Below the pieces are notes generated by a model that saw only the letters and a program-made list of their open reading frames with translations, did not search any database and was not told the DNA's origin. A stretch of 64,000 nucleotides of DNA from Trichormus sp. NMC-1 (GTDB lineage: Bacteria > Cyanobacteriota > Cyanobacteriia > Cyanobacteriales > Nostocaceae). The position numbers and the translations under genes are program-made. The stretch covers positions 196,240 to 260,239 of the forward strand of contig NZ_LZQD01000007.1 of assembly GCF_001858025.1 (NCBI RefSeq). The letters run 5' to 3'. Below, one piece after another: positions 50,721-60,100 of the stretch (position 1 is the stretch's first letter; the number at the start of each line of letters is the position of its first letter).

Positions 50721-51155
50721 ATGCCAATTTTTACCTTAATCTGGCTGCTGGCAGGATCGGTTCTGTGTTTAATGGAACTATTTTTACCATCGGCTTTTGT
50801 GGCTTTCATGATGGGAATTAGCGCTTTTGTAGTGGCGCTACTGTCTCAACTCGGTTTGGGAAGTGTCTGGCTGCAAGTCGCAGTTTGGCTGTTGCTTTCC
50901 ACAATGCTGATTTTACTTTCGCGGCGATTTTTGCAACCACGACGGCGTAAGTCGAAAATTCAGGATGCAGTCATTGCAGAAACTTTAACAGAAATTCCTG
51001 TGGGACAAACAGGAAGGGTTTTATACGAGGGTAATTCTTGGCGGGCTAGGTGTGATGATGACAAACTGTGTGTACCACCTCATCAAAGTGTTTATGTGGT
51101 GAGAAGGGAAGGGACTACTTTAATTGTGATGCCAGAAAATATTTTGCATTCTTAG
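50721..51155 (+). CDS. NfeD-like membrane protein
   Basis: A 144-aa NfeD-family protein: two to three membrane helices in residues 1-70, a basic stretch RRFLQPRRRKSK, then the OB-fold domain (ETLTEIPVGQTGRVLYEGN ... VYVVRREGTTLIV). NfeD proteins pair with stomatin/SPFH proteins in membrane microdomains, and the SPFH gene lies 52 bases downstream. An AGGA sits 7 bases before ATG 50721. Confidence 0.88.
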   Translation: MPIFTLIWLLAGSVLCLMELFLPSAFVAFMMGISAFVVALLSQLGLGSVWLQVAVWLLLSTMLILLSRRFLQPRRRKSKIQDAVIAETLTEIPVGQTGRVLYEGNSWRARCDDDKLCVPPHQSVYVVRREGTTLIVMPENILHS

Positions 51156-51207
51156 TCTGTGGTGATTGGTTTTGTAAAATCTAGACTCCGCAATTAGGAG
51201 AATTATT

Positions 51208-52173
51208 ATGGAACAGTTTTTTTTACTTGTCTTTTTGGCGCTTGGTGGTTCTGCTGTTGCCGGATCTGTGCGTGTTGTCAATCAGGGAAATGAAGCTTTG
51301 GTGGAAAGATTAGGTAGTTATAACAAGAAAATGCAACCAGGGCTAAATTTTGTTCTGCCTTTCCTTGATAAAGTTGTCTACCGAGAAACTATCCGCGAAA
51401 AAGTCTTAGATATTCCTCCCCAAAAGTGCATTACCCGCGACAATGTGGGGATTGAGGTGGATGCTGTGGTTTACTGGCGGATTGTGGATATGGAAAAAGC
51501 CTGGTATAAGGTGGAAAATTTGCAGTCGGCGATGGTTAATTTGGTGTTAACTCAAATTCGCTCGGAAATGGGACAATTGGAGTTAGACCAAACTTTTACT
51601 GCCCGTTCTCAAATTAATGAGCTGTTGTTACAGGATTTGGATGTTTCTACTGATCCTTGGGGTGTGAAGGTGACAAGGGTTGAGTTGAGGGATATTATCC
51701 CTTCTCAGGCGGTGCGGGAAGCAATGGAATTGCAAATGTCGGCTGAACGACGGAAACGGGCATCAATTCTTACTTCTGAGGGCGATAGAGAATCTGCTGT
51801 TAATAGTGCTAGGGGTAAGGCTGATGCTCAACTTCTGGATGCTGAAGCTCGACAAAAATCAGTAATTTTGCAAGCTGAAGCTGAACAAAAAGCGATCGTT
51901 TTAAAGGCGCAAGCTGAACGTCAACAACAGGTTTTGAGGGCGCAAGCTATTGCAGAATCAGCAGAAATTATTTCCCAAAAAATTAAAACTAACCCTGAAG
52001 CTAAGAAGGCTGTGGAAGTTCTGTTTGCTTTGGGTTATCTGGATATGGGGACAGCTATTGGTAAAAGCGATAGTAGTAAGGTGATTTTTATAGATCCTCG
52101 CACTATTCCCGCTGCTTTAGAGGGGATACGTTCTGTTGTGTCTGATGTTTCTACTGGCTCAAACCCTCAGTGA
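51208..52173 (+). CDS. stomatin-like SPFH/Band 7 protein
   Basis: A 321-aa stomatin-type protein: N-terminal membrane hairpin, SPFH domain ([20 protein letters not shown] through ~residue 180 with [19 protein letters not shown]), and an Ala/Glu/Gln-rich coiled coil (~200-260) that drives oligomer rings. It has a good Shine-Dalgarno AGGAG 7 bases before ATG 51208. With the upstream NfeD-like gene it forms a two-gene membrane-microdomain unit that often influences membrane protease activity. Confidence 0.93.
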   Translation: MEQFFLLVFLALGGSAVAGSVRVVNQGNEALVERLGSYNKKMQPGLNFVLPFLDKVVYRETIREKVLDIPPQKCITRDNVGIEVDAVVYWRIVDMEKAWYKVENLQSAMVNLVLTQIRSEMGQLELDQTFTARSQINELLLQDLDVSTDPWGVKVTRVELRDIIPSQAVREAMELQMSAERRKRASILTSEGDRESAVNSARGKADAQLLDAEARQKSVILQAEAEQKAIVLKAQAERQQQVLRAQAIAESAEIISQKIKTNPEAKKAVEVLFALGYLDMGTAIGKSDSSKVIFIDPRTIPAALEGIRSVVSDVSTGSNPQ

Positions 52174-52205
52174 TAGCGTGTTCGGTTAAATACTTATAAT
52201 TAGGG

Positions 52206-52239
52206 CAGACGCGGAGAGGGGGAGAGGGGGAGACGCGGA
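52206..52239. repeat. GACGCGGAGAGGGGGA tandem repeat
   Basis: G-rich degenerate tandem copies between the stomatin and zur gene ends. Confidence 0.7.
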
Positions 52240-52269
52240 GAAAATTAAGAATAACTTAATGACCAATGA

Positions 52270-52659
52270 CTATTGACTATTGACTTGACATTGGTTACAC
52301 AAGCCGAAAAATTCTAAGGTGTGATAAAAAACTTTGAATTTATGGCTGGCTTTTAATTCTGTTTCTAGTTCATGGACGGGACATTGATGAATGGGTATGG
52401 AAAGTCCACATTGTAAGCAAGTTAGGTGATGTTTGTCTTGCTGGGTGAGGCTGTAGAGGGCTTCTCCATTAGCCAATGTTCGCACCTGAACCTGTCCTTC
52501 TAGTTTGAGGGCTTCCAGTGAGCGATAAACTGTTGCTAAACCCATGCTCTGACTGCGGTTCCGTAGTTCTATGTAAAGGTCTTGGGCGGAAATTCCTTGT
52601 TTAATGTTTTTTAACAGAGTTAAAATTCGCTCTTGACTGCGGGTGCGTATGGCTCTCAT
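52270..52659 (-). CDS. zur: Fur-family zinc uptake regulator (FurB/Zur)
   Basis: A 129-aa Fur-family repressor. The winged helix covers residues ~8-70 (TYRSLEALKLEGQVQV is the recognition region) and two structural-zinc CxxC pairs occur (CLQCG and CNQC). It closely resembles FurB/Zur of Anabaena in the N-terminal MRAIRTRSQERIL and in the LEFFGLCNQC end, which favours Zur over Fur or PerR. It would repress zinc uptake genes when zinc is sufficient. It diverges from purS across a 168-base gap; I could not find a clear Zur box there. Confidence 0.85.
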   Translation of the reverse strand: MRAIRTRSQERILTLLKNIKQGISAQDLYIELRNRSQSMGLATVYRSLEALKLEGQVQVRTLANGEALYSLTQQDKHHLTCLQCGLSIPIHQCPVHELETELKASHKFKVFYHTLEFFGLCNQCQVNSQ

Positions 52660-52827
52660 AGCAATTTTAGATTTTAGATTTTGAATGGGGAATTATAAAA
52701 ATTTGGTATCATGGATGACTATTTCAAATTAGCATCTGTTTGGTATAACTAGTTTGTGATTATATTTTCACCCAGTTGGAACAGTAAAGTTATAGTATAG
52801 CGATCGCAGCATTCAGCAAAAAGACCT

Positions 52828-53106
52828 GTGCAAAGAAAATATTTAGCTAAAATTTTCGTGACGCTTCGGCCTTCAGTCTTAGATCCTGCTGGTGTGGCTG
52901 TACAATCTGGCCTCAAGCAACTGGGATACGATAATGTTGAGCAGGTGCGTATTGGCAAGTATATGGAAGTCACCATCATTTCTCCTGAGGAGACTAAAGC
53001 GCGTCATGACCTAAATCAAATGTGTGACCAAATGTTAGCAAATCCGGTGATTGAAAATTACCGCTTTGAGTTGATTGAAGTCGAATCACAAACGGGAGTG
53101 TTCTAA
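52828..53106 (+). CDS. purS: phosphoribosylformylglycinamidine synthase subunit PurS
   Basis: A 92-aa PurS, the small structural subunit linking PurQ and PurL in the fourth step of purine synthesis. Typical motifs: FVTLRPSVLDPAGVAVQ, QVRIGKYMEV, and MCDQMLANPVIENY. Starts with GTG at 52828 (MQRKYLAKIFV). purQ follows 95 bases later; purL is not in the window. Confidence 0.95.
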   Translation: MQRKYLAKIFVTLRPSVLDPAGVAVQSGLKQLGYDNVEQVRIGKYMEVTIISPEETKARHDLNQMCDQMLANPVIENYRFELIEVESQTGVF

Positions 53107-53162
53107 AGTAGGTAATGGGTAATGGGTGATTGGTGTATAGGAAATAACTATTACCAATCACC

Positions 53163-53199
53163 AATGACTAATGACCAATGACTAATGACTAATGACTAA
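53163..53199. repeat. tandem AATGACT repeat before purQ
   Basis: Five copies of the 7-mer AATGACT/AATGACC end 2 bases before the purQ start codon and replace any visible Shine-Dalgarno. Confidence 0.85.
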
Positions 53200-53201
53200 T
53201 T

Positions 53202-53876
53202 ATGAAATTCGGTGTTTTAGTTTTTCCAGGGTCTAACTGCGATCGCGATGTGGCTTATGTCACTAGAGACTTGCTAGGACAGCCAACGCGCATGGTATGG
53301 CATCAAGAGACTGATATTGGTGATATAGATGTGGTGATTGTCCCCGGTGGCTTTAGTTACGGGGATTATTTACGTTGTGGTGCGATCGCTCGGTTTTCTC
53401 CGGTGATGCCACAGGTGATTGAACACGCACAAAAAGGTAAATTTGTCCTCGGTATTTGTAATGGGTTTCAGGTATTAACTGAAGCTGGTTTATTACCTGG
53501 GGTATTAGCGAGAAATCAAGATTTGCATTTTATTTGCGATCGCTCTCCGTTGAAAGTTGAGCGTAATAATTTACCTTGGACTCAAGGTTATGCAGAGGGT
53601 GAAATTATCACTTTACCCATTGCTCACGGGGAAGGGCGATTTTATGCTGATAAAAAGACTTTAGCAGAAATTGAAGATAACGGACAAGTTCTATTTCGTT
53701 ACCAAGGGGAAAATCCCAACGGTTCATTAAACAGCATTGCAGGGATTTGTAATCTTCAAGGCAATGTTTTGGGAATGATGCCACATCCAGAAAGAGCAGC
53801 AGATTCTGCGTTAGGTAATAGCGATGGTTTGCGTTTGTTTCAGGGTTTGTTGGGGAAAGTGGCAGCTTTGGTGTAA
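53202..53876 (+). CDS. purQ: phosphoribosylformylglycinamidine synthase subunit PurQ
   Basis: A 224-aa class I glutamine amidotransferase that supplies ammonia to PurL. The active-site Cys is in LGICNGFQVL, and the His-Glu pair in MMPHPERA. GVLVFPGSNCDRDVAYV and VPGGFSYGDYLRCGA are PurQ-specific. Cotranscription with purS is likely. A hairpin terminator follows, isolating the purine genes from the large genes downstream. Confidence 0.97.
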   Translation: MKFGVLVFPGSNCDRDVAYVTRDLLGQPTRMVWHQETDIGDIDVVIVPGGFSYGDYLRCGAIARFSPVMPQVIEHAQKGKFVLGICNGFQVLTEAGLLPGVLARNQDLHFICDRSPLKVERNNLPWTQGYAEGEIITLPIAHGEGRFYADKKTLAEIEDNGQVLFRYQGENPNGSLNSIAGICNLQGNVLGMMPHPERAADSALGNSDGLRLFQGLLGKVAALV

Positions 53877-53880
53877 CAAA

Positions 53881-53920
53881 TACCCGATTTCTCTAAGAAG
53901 TCGGGTATCTTTATTTTTAT
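53881..53920 (+). terminator. terminator after purQ
   Basis: TACCCGA (53881-53887) / TCGGGTA (53901-53907) with an inner TTCT/AGAA pairing, then TCTTTATTTTTAT. Marks the end of the purine unit. Confidence 0.8.
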
Positions 53921-53996
53921 TCTGTATTGACTTGTCAAGACGTAAAGCATTATTATTTTTATAATGTGATTTTAAAGACAACAATTAAGGGTGCAA

Positions 53997-56900
53997 ATGA
54001 ATAAAATAACAATAAATCCAGACTTAGCCAATGTGGATTATACTGATTTATTAACAAAAATTTTATTAGTTTTACAGAAACCGAATCAACAAATATTTAA
54101 ACTTTCTGATGATAATAAGCGGTTAAGAATCAATATTGATCAGGTAGCAACTGAAGTTGCTAATTTACAGGTAGAAAATCCCTTGGGAGCATCTACAAAT
54201 AGCGTCCGTTCTGCTACTGTAAATATTAGTCCAGGTTCTGAACAAAATTTTCGGACTCAAATTCATGCAATTAAAGATTGTGTCCAGAAATTATTAACAT
54301 CATCATTAGGAAATAGTGCATCAATCGAAGAATTTGTGAGTAAATTAATTACAGATTTACAAACATTCAAAGGAAAAACAGCTAAATTAGACTTTACCTA
54401 TCCTTTTCTTCCTTATGATAATTTGCAAAAACAACGGTTAACATTTAATAGAAAGAATCCTGAAAATAGAGAATTGCTAAAAGTTCATAAACTAACTATT
54501 TCTGTCCAGAAAACCCGTGATTTTGAGGCAGAATTACGAAAGGGTTTAGAACATCATATTCGGGTGGAATTTGCGGGTGTAAATGCTGAAGAAAAACAAG
54601 ACTTAGAATACATTCTTGAAGATTTAGAAAAAGATCAAAATTCTGACCTTTTCCGGTTGCGGGATGTTGTCAATAAAGAAACATTAGGAAAACTCAAAAA
54701 ACAAGCACAGATAAATTATTTAGAGTTTCTGCTAGAAAATATTAACACTAATAGTAGCAATCTCAATTCAGCAGGTGCTATACCAGGTGGTATATACTTA
54801 GAAGATTTAATTAGAAGACTAAGACTTATAGAAGAATATATCAACGATAGCAATAAAGCTGATGGTGATTACCTCGTCAGTTATGCAGGTGCTGAAGTTA
54901 ATTACAAAGATGCTTTTTCCCTTGGTGAAGCATTTGATAAGCTGCCAATTATTCCTATAGTAGAAGGTTTTTTGGGAGAAACAAAAGATGAAAATCGGGG
55001 AGAAATTCAATTTGTATTTGGACTAAAATTGAAGTTTGATGGTAAAGTTCATACTGATGGCGGTAAAAGCGTTTTTGATTATCGTTTCAATATCCTGAAT
55101 CCAGATAGCAAAGAACATAAAGATGCACTTGCAGATCCTTTACAGCAAGAATCATTTGCAAAAGAGGTATTAAGAATAGCGTTTTTGTACTATTTTTTAT
55201 TTGCGTCTTGTCAAGATCCAAAAAGAAAGGACTACAACCTGAATGATGAATTAAAATATGATCCTATTACAGAATTTGAACAAGGAGTAATATCAATACT
55301 GAAAGGGTCTGATGATATAGCAAAACAGGACTTATTTCGGAGAATTCTTGAAGATTTTACTGAGTTTAATGTTCATTTTAAAATCAATCGTCTCAAGAGT
55401 GTGCTGCAAAATCTCCTCAAGCGTAAAACTTCCTTTCCCACAAGAGATTATCCTGTACATATTTCTGTAAAAAACGGGATTCTTGAAGAAGATACCCAGA
55501 CTATTTTTAATAACAATACATTTTTTAAACCTGTTGTCAGAAGAAATCCCAAGGAAGTTCTAAAATACATATCTTTGGGAAAACCAAATACAGAAACAAA
55601 TTCCCTTTGTACCCTACCAGCTAAAGTTACTATCAACGACATTCACTTTTTTGCTAAAGATGATCAAGAAACCTTTAGCATGGAATATGATTTAACTGCT
55701 ATTCGTACATTACCAGTAGTTTTTGCACCTTTAAATGATAAAAGATGTTTAAATATTTACAGTCAACATTTCAAAAATCGGCAACTTTTATTATTTCCCT
55801 ATCGTTTAGAAGAGAAAAAACTAGAACCTCATCAAGCTTTTGTTTATAAATTTACTTACGGGTTGCTTGCTTATATATGTCTTAAAATTTTATTAGACAA
55901 GCAGACAAGATTATTTATTCCCATTCTCAGATTACATCTGCACGGTAAAGATGATGATGCACCGATAGAAAAATTTATAGTTTCTTTATCTGCTGTTTTA
56001 TCTCATTTATTCAATGAAACACATCGCGCTAATTACCAAGGATTTGACATTAGAGAATTAGGGTTTAAAATTCCTAATACCATGAGTTCTTTGTACTCTG
56101 TTTTACCTAAAAAATTTAGTTTCAATAGTTCCTCAAAATCTCCCCAATTAGACAAACTAGCGATTATTATTGTCTCTAGTCGTGAAAGTGATCGAGGGTG
56201 GAGTGGTTCGGCAAAAATCTCCAATTTAATGGGAGAAATTATAGGTGTAAACACGAAAAATGGAGTAGTTAAATTTCAGTTACCTACAACTTTTTCTGAC
56301 AACTATAACCAGAAAGAAATGTATACAAATCCTAGCGTAATTATTGATAAAGTGACTGAACTTTACCAATTGGGATACAAACACATTGTCTATATTGCGA
56401 AAGCACCTTTTACTAGCACATTACACATGACACAGACAGAAGATGATGATGGACTTTTCTTCATGTCAAGAGATGTGATTAAAGGGTTAAAATCTGAATA
56501 TCATGATATCAAAATCTATCCCATGTTTTTTGATAAATATTATGCGGTTAGATTGGAAGATAAAGATAAAGGTACTGAACCAAGTTCTTTGTATATTCAA
56601 GACACAGTAGAACTAACAAATTTACTCGAAGATCCTAGTAAGAAATCCGTTGTATTTTTCAACTTATTTAATGGAATTAAAGTAGGTAAAGACGAAGAAA
56701 GATATTATAGAGGTGTAATTTCTTATGCAACACTGTTAAACATTTATCAAGGAATTCTTGACGATGAAGATATCCATAAAGGACTGATTTTTGATGGTTC
56801 ATTAAAAGATGATATCTTGCAATATTTGACTTTACTTCACTTCTCGCGCTACCAAAAAGCCGACAAACAAATTCACATTAAACTTGATCCCTACGACAAT

Positions 56901-57017
56901 TTAATCGGAGATAAATCCGTTGGTAAACTTTCTTTGTTTAATCATATTAGAGGAAAAGGTGAATTTAACTCTTTAGCATTTTTAACTCTGGTAAGAACCA
57001 TTTTAAACGCAGAGTGA
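53997..57017 (+). CDS. large protein of unknown family with PIWI-like C-terminal region
   Basis: A 1006-aa protein I do not recognise by name. Residues 1-~700 are mostly charged helices with some beta-rich parts and no known motif. From ~718 the order of elements resembles a PIWI/RNase H fold: D719-KLAIIIVSSRESDRGWSG strand and hairpin, a helix plus strand ending QLGYKHIVYIAKAP, then a helix and the strand IKIYPMFFDKYYAVRLED. Next come FFNLFNGIKVG and YYRGVISYATLL, and a final LHFSRYQKADKQIHIKLDPY. No PAZ domain is seen and a catalytic DEDX set is not obvious. ATG 53997 has AAGGG about 6 bases upstream; GTG 53991 is the alternative. The next gene, a helicase, follows after 101 bases. Confidence 0.7.
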   Translation: MNKITINPDLANVDYTDLLTKILLVLQKPNQQIFKLSDDNKRLRINIDQVATEVANLQVENPLGASTNSVRSATVNISPGSEQNFRTQIHAIKDCVQKLLTSSLGNSASIEEFVSKLITDLQTFKGKTAKLDFTYPFLPYDNLQKQRLTFNRKNPENRELLKVHKLTISVQKTRDFEAELRKGLEHHIRVEFAGVNAEEKQDLEYILEDLEKDQNSDLFRLRDVVNKETLGKLKKQAQINYLEFLLENINTNSSNLNSAGAIPGGIYLEDLIRRLRLIEEYINDSNKADGDYLVSYAGAEVNYKDAFSLGEAFDKLPIIPIVEGFLGETKDENRGEIQFVFGLKLKFDGKVHTDGGKSVFDYRFNILNPDSKEHKDALADPLQQESFAKEVLRIAFLYYFLFASCQDPKRKDYNLNDELKYDPITEFEQGVISILKGSDDIAKQDLFRRILEDFTEFNVHFKINRLKSVLQNLLKRKTSFPTRDYPVHISVKNGILEEDTQTIFNNNTFFKPVVRRNPKEVLKYISLGKPNTETNSLCTLPAKVTINDIHFFAKDDQETFSMEYDLTAIRTLPVVFAPLNDKRCLNIYSQHFKNRQLLLFPYRLEEKKLEPHQAFVYKFTYGLLAYICLKILLDKQTRLFIPILRLHLHGKDDDAPIEKFIVSLSAVLSHLFNETHRANYQGFDIRELGFKIPNTMSSLYSVLPKKFSFNSSSKSPQLDKLAIIIVSSRESDRGWSGSAKISNLMGEIIGVNTKNGVVKFQLPTTFSDNYNQKEMYTNPSVIIDKVTELYQLGYKHIVYIAKAPFTSTLHMTQTEDDDGLFFMSRDVIKGLKSEYHDIKIYPMFFDKYYAVRLEDKDKGTEPSSLYIQDTVELTNLLEDPSKKSVVFFNLFNGIKVGKDEERYYRGVISYATLLNIYQGILDDEDIHKGLIFDGSLKDDILQYLTLLHFSRYQKADKQIHIKLDPYDNLIGDKSVGKLSLFNHIRGKGEFNSLAFLTLVRTILNAE

Positions 57018-57118
57018 CGCTGAGGTTAACGCAGAGGAACATAGAGTTCTCTTTCTCTGCGCTACTCTGCGCTTTACTCAGCGTTCCTCCGCGTTTAAAA
57101 AATATATCACTAAACATC
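57018..57118 (+). repeat. 101-base palindromic intergenic repeat
   Basis: Between the two large genes: GACGCTGAGGTTAACGCAGAGG folds back on CTCAGCGTTCCTCCGCGT with TCTCTGCGCTACTCTGCGCT between. Repeats of this GCGCAGAG kind are dispersed in cyanobacterial genomes. The hairpin may reduce read-through or stabilise the upstream transcript. Confidence 0.75.
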
Positions 57119-60100
57119 ATGAAATCCAAAATAGCTGAAGATTTAGGACGTTTGTTTGAAGTAGGTTTTAATATTGGGATTCTTGCTTACATTGAAGAAA
57201 AGAAAATTCAGCACAGATTTGGTGATTTATATCGTCAGGAATTACAGCAGCTAAAGTTATTCAAAATCCAACAGCGAGTTGTTGATAAAGTTATCAGCAC
57301 TGTAGAAAGAGATATGGCTAAAAATTGGAGTATATTTTTTATTCAAAAGGGTTTTTTAAGTGGCTTTAATTTCTTTCGAGAATACATCAAATCTACAGGT
57401 TGGGATAAACCGTATAAGTTCCAAAATGTGGAAATATTATATTATCAATGTCGGTTTAATGGTGATAACAGTATTGGTACTTATGACACCAAAGATGATT
57501 TTCAGTGGTTTAGTGAAGTATTATCTCAATTTGACAACTTAGATAACATCTCTCAAGATATTACAAGGTATAAGAGAAAAGGTGAATTTCTCAATGCAGA
57601 TACTTTGATTTTATTACGTCATAGAAAAGAGTATCGAGTTATTTGTGTTGATTTATCGGTATTTTCTATCAATACTAATGAAGATGTTGAAAATATTGAT
57701 TATATAGAAATAATCCGTCGGTTATTAATGCGGGATATTAGCTATTTACGTTCTAAAAGTGTCTTTTCTAATCTTAGAATTGATACTGAATCTTTAGGGT
57801 TGGAATTTTCGGAAGGTTTAAAGACATATTTTACTGCTTTTAAATATAGAGATAAAGAAAGTACCAAGTCAATTCAAGCTGCTTGTTATCTCCATAGCTT
57901 CTATGAATTTCTCCAAAAATCTACTATTCTCCCAGATACAGCAAGTGTGGTCTTCAATTCTATAGGATATAGCGATCGCGGAATTAGTACAATATCCATT
58001 CAACAGGAAAATGTAGATATCTTAAAAACCTGTTATCAGATTTACAAACATGATTCTAGTCCTAAAGAAATTCCCGAAGCACGCAAGCAGGTTTTAAATC
58101 AAATTAAACGCAGTGCTTACCGGAGTTTTGAACGCGGTAAAGAGTTTGTTGATTCTCTTTTAGAAATTCCTGCTGATAAGATTACTATTCTACCTCGTCA
58201 CACAGAGAAAATTACTGGATTTATCAACTCGGTTGGAACAGTTCCTTCAGAATTGATGAATGAGTTAGGGTTAACTGGAAATATAACATTAAGAGATGCT
58301 CATGCTGAATTAATTAAAAAAGCTCTAATTTCTCAATCCACTTATATATTTTTAACTGGAAATCCGGGAATTGGTAAAACTACCGCAATTGTTGATTTTT
58401 TGAAAGCACATATAGATGAAGGTTTTCTTTTCTTTTATGTTAGTCCTCGTAAACAAGTTAATTTGGATATCATCGAAAAATTTAAAGATAAAAATACCGG
58501 AAAATTATCTCATGACAAATTATTAGCTATAAACACTAACAGCAACCTAATTACAAATAATTTTGGTCGTTACACAGTTCAATACACATCTAACCAGCGT
58601 CAGGGTAAATTTATTGAAAAATCTGTTGACTTTCTGGATAGTAGGGATATTGAACAAAAAGCCCGACGTTCGGACAGATTTAAACGAACCAAGGAAGATG
58701 TAATTCAAGATGTTGGACAAAAGAAACTGGGTGTTCTTAATAGTATTTGCGAGGCTATTTCCACAATTGTCGAACAAAAAATATCAAATAATATTATCGC
58801 AACTGCTTCTATTCAAGCCTTAAAAATGACTGATGCTGGTAACACATTAAAGCATTTTGATAAAATATTTAGAAATGCTTACAACACCCCAGAAGGGAAA
58901 GTTTTACCTCAAAAAATGCAAGAAATATCTAAGAGAATTAAACACTTATTTATCATGATAGATGAAATCACAGGTAATGATGGAGGTGTGGAGTTTTTAA
59001 ATGGAATTCATCAAATCATAGAGAAGTATCAATTAATGGATTCTCAACATGGTTTTAATACTAAAGTAATTGTCGCTGATGCTTCTATTGTTGATAAAAA
59101 TGTGATTATTCAACACCTATCTGATACCTCACCAGAACCCGATAAAATATATTTTCGTCGTGCTGTAGATATTGCTCAACCTCTTTCTGTTCAACCATTA
59201 AAATTTAAAGGTTTAGAAGCAACTGTTATTAATACTAACTCTTACCCAGCTAGTAGTTTATCTCTAAGTTATAAAGTATTAATTGAGTCTTGTAAATTTA
59301 GTGAAGAAGGGGGATTAAAGCAACAATACAATTTAGAATCTGGGTTACAAGCTGAGATTTTAAAAGATATTGAATCTCTCTTACAACGGTTAGATGTTGA
59401 GCAGGTAATTGTTTATATTCAAAACAAGCGTAAATTAGCAGAATTGATTGATAAAATTAAACAACACCGGGGAAAATTTGAAAAATGTATAGATTATTTA
59501 GAAATACACGCAAATATATCTGAGGATGAAAAGAAAGAAATTCAAAAATTTCAAGAAAATGTCAAAGTCATTTTTATGACTGCTTCTGGTAGTCGAGGTT
59601 TATCCTTTCCTAAAGCTAAACATATTTTGGTAGAAATTCCTAACTTTGAAATTGAAAAAAACCTGATGGAAGTAATTCAGGTTATTTACAGAGGTCGAGG
59701 AAATGAGAATATAGATAATCAGGATAAAGAACTAATTTTCTATTTAGCAGAACGAGCAGTTTATTATCAAGATGACCCAGAAATATCTTTACAAGAAAGT
59801 GCGCTAAGTCTGTTAAATATTTTATTGATTTTAAAAGCTTCTATCATGACCAGAATTTTTGGTTATGGTCGGATAGGTCGAGATAACTTCATTCTTATTC
59901 CTATCGGTGGAAAATCTGTTTTTGCTGCTGGGGAGACATTTTCCGCTCAAATGGTCAACCTTATCCGTCAATTAAAAACAGAATATCAACGCACTAAAAG
60001 CGATGTGTTGTTAAAACAAGTTTATACAAATTTAGAAAACCTGCTAGGACGAGCAGATTTTGTGATTCAAAATGCAACTGAGTCTAATTATTTAACACTA

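Noticed and set aside
52660..52827. Zur box in the zur-purS gap
   Set aside because: No TGATAAT-type inverted repeat with acceptable match could be found by eye.
53997..57017. Calling the first large gene a canonical Argonaute
   Set aside because: No PAZ domain and no clear DEDX tetrad were found; only the order of C-terminal elements is PIWI-like.
57014..57118. Upstream extension of the helicase reading frame overlapping the preceding stop
   Set aside because: The extension is translated palindromic repeat DNA and has no protein-like character; ATG 57119 is used.
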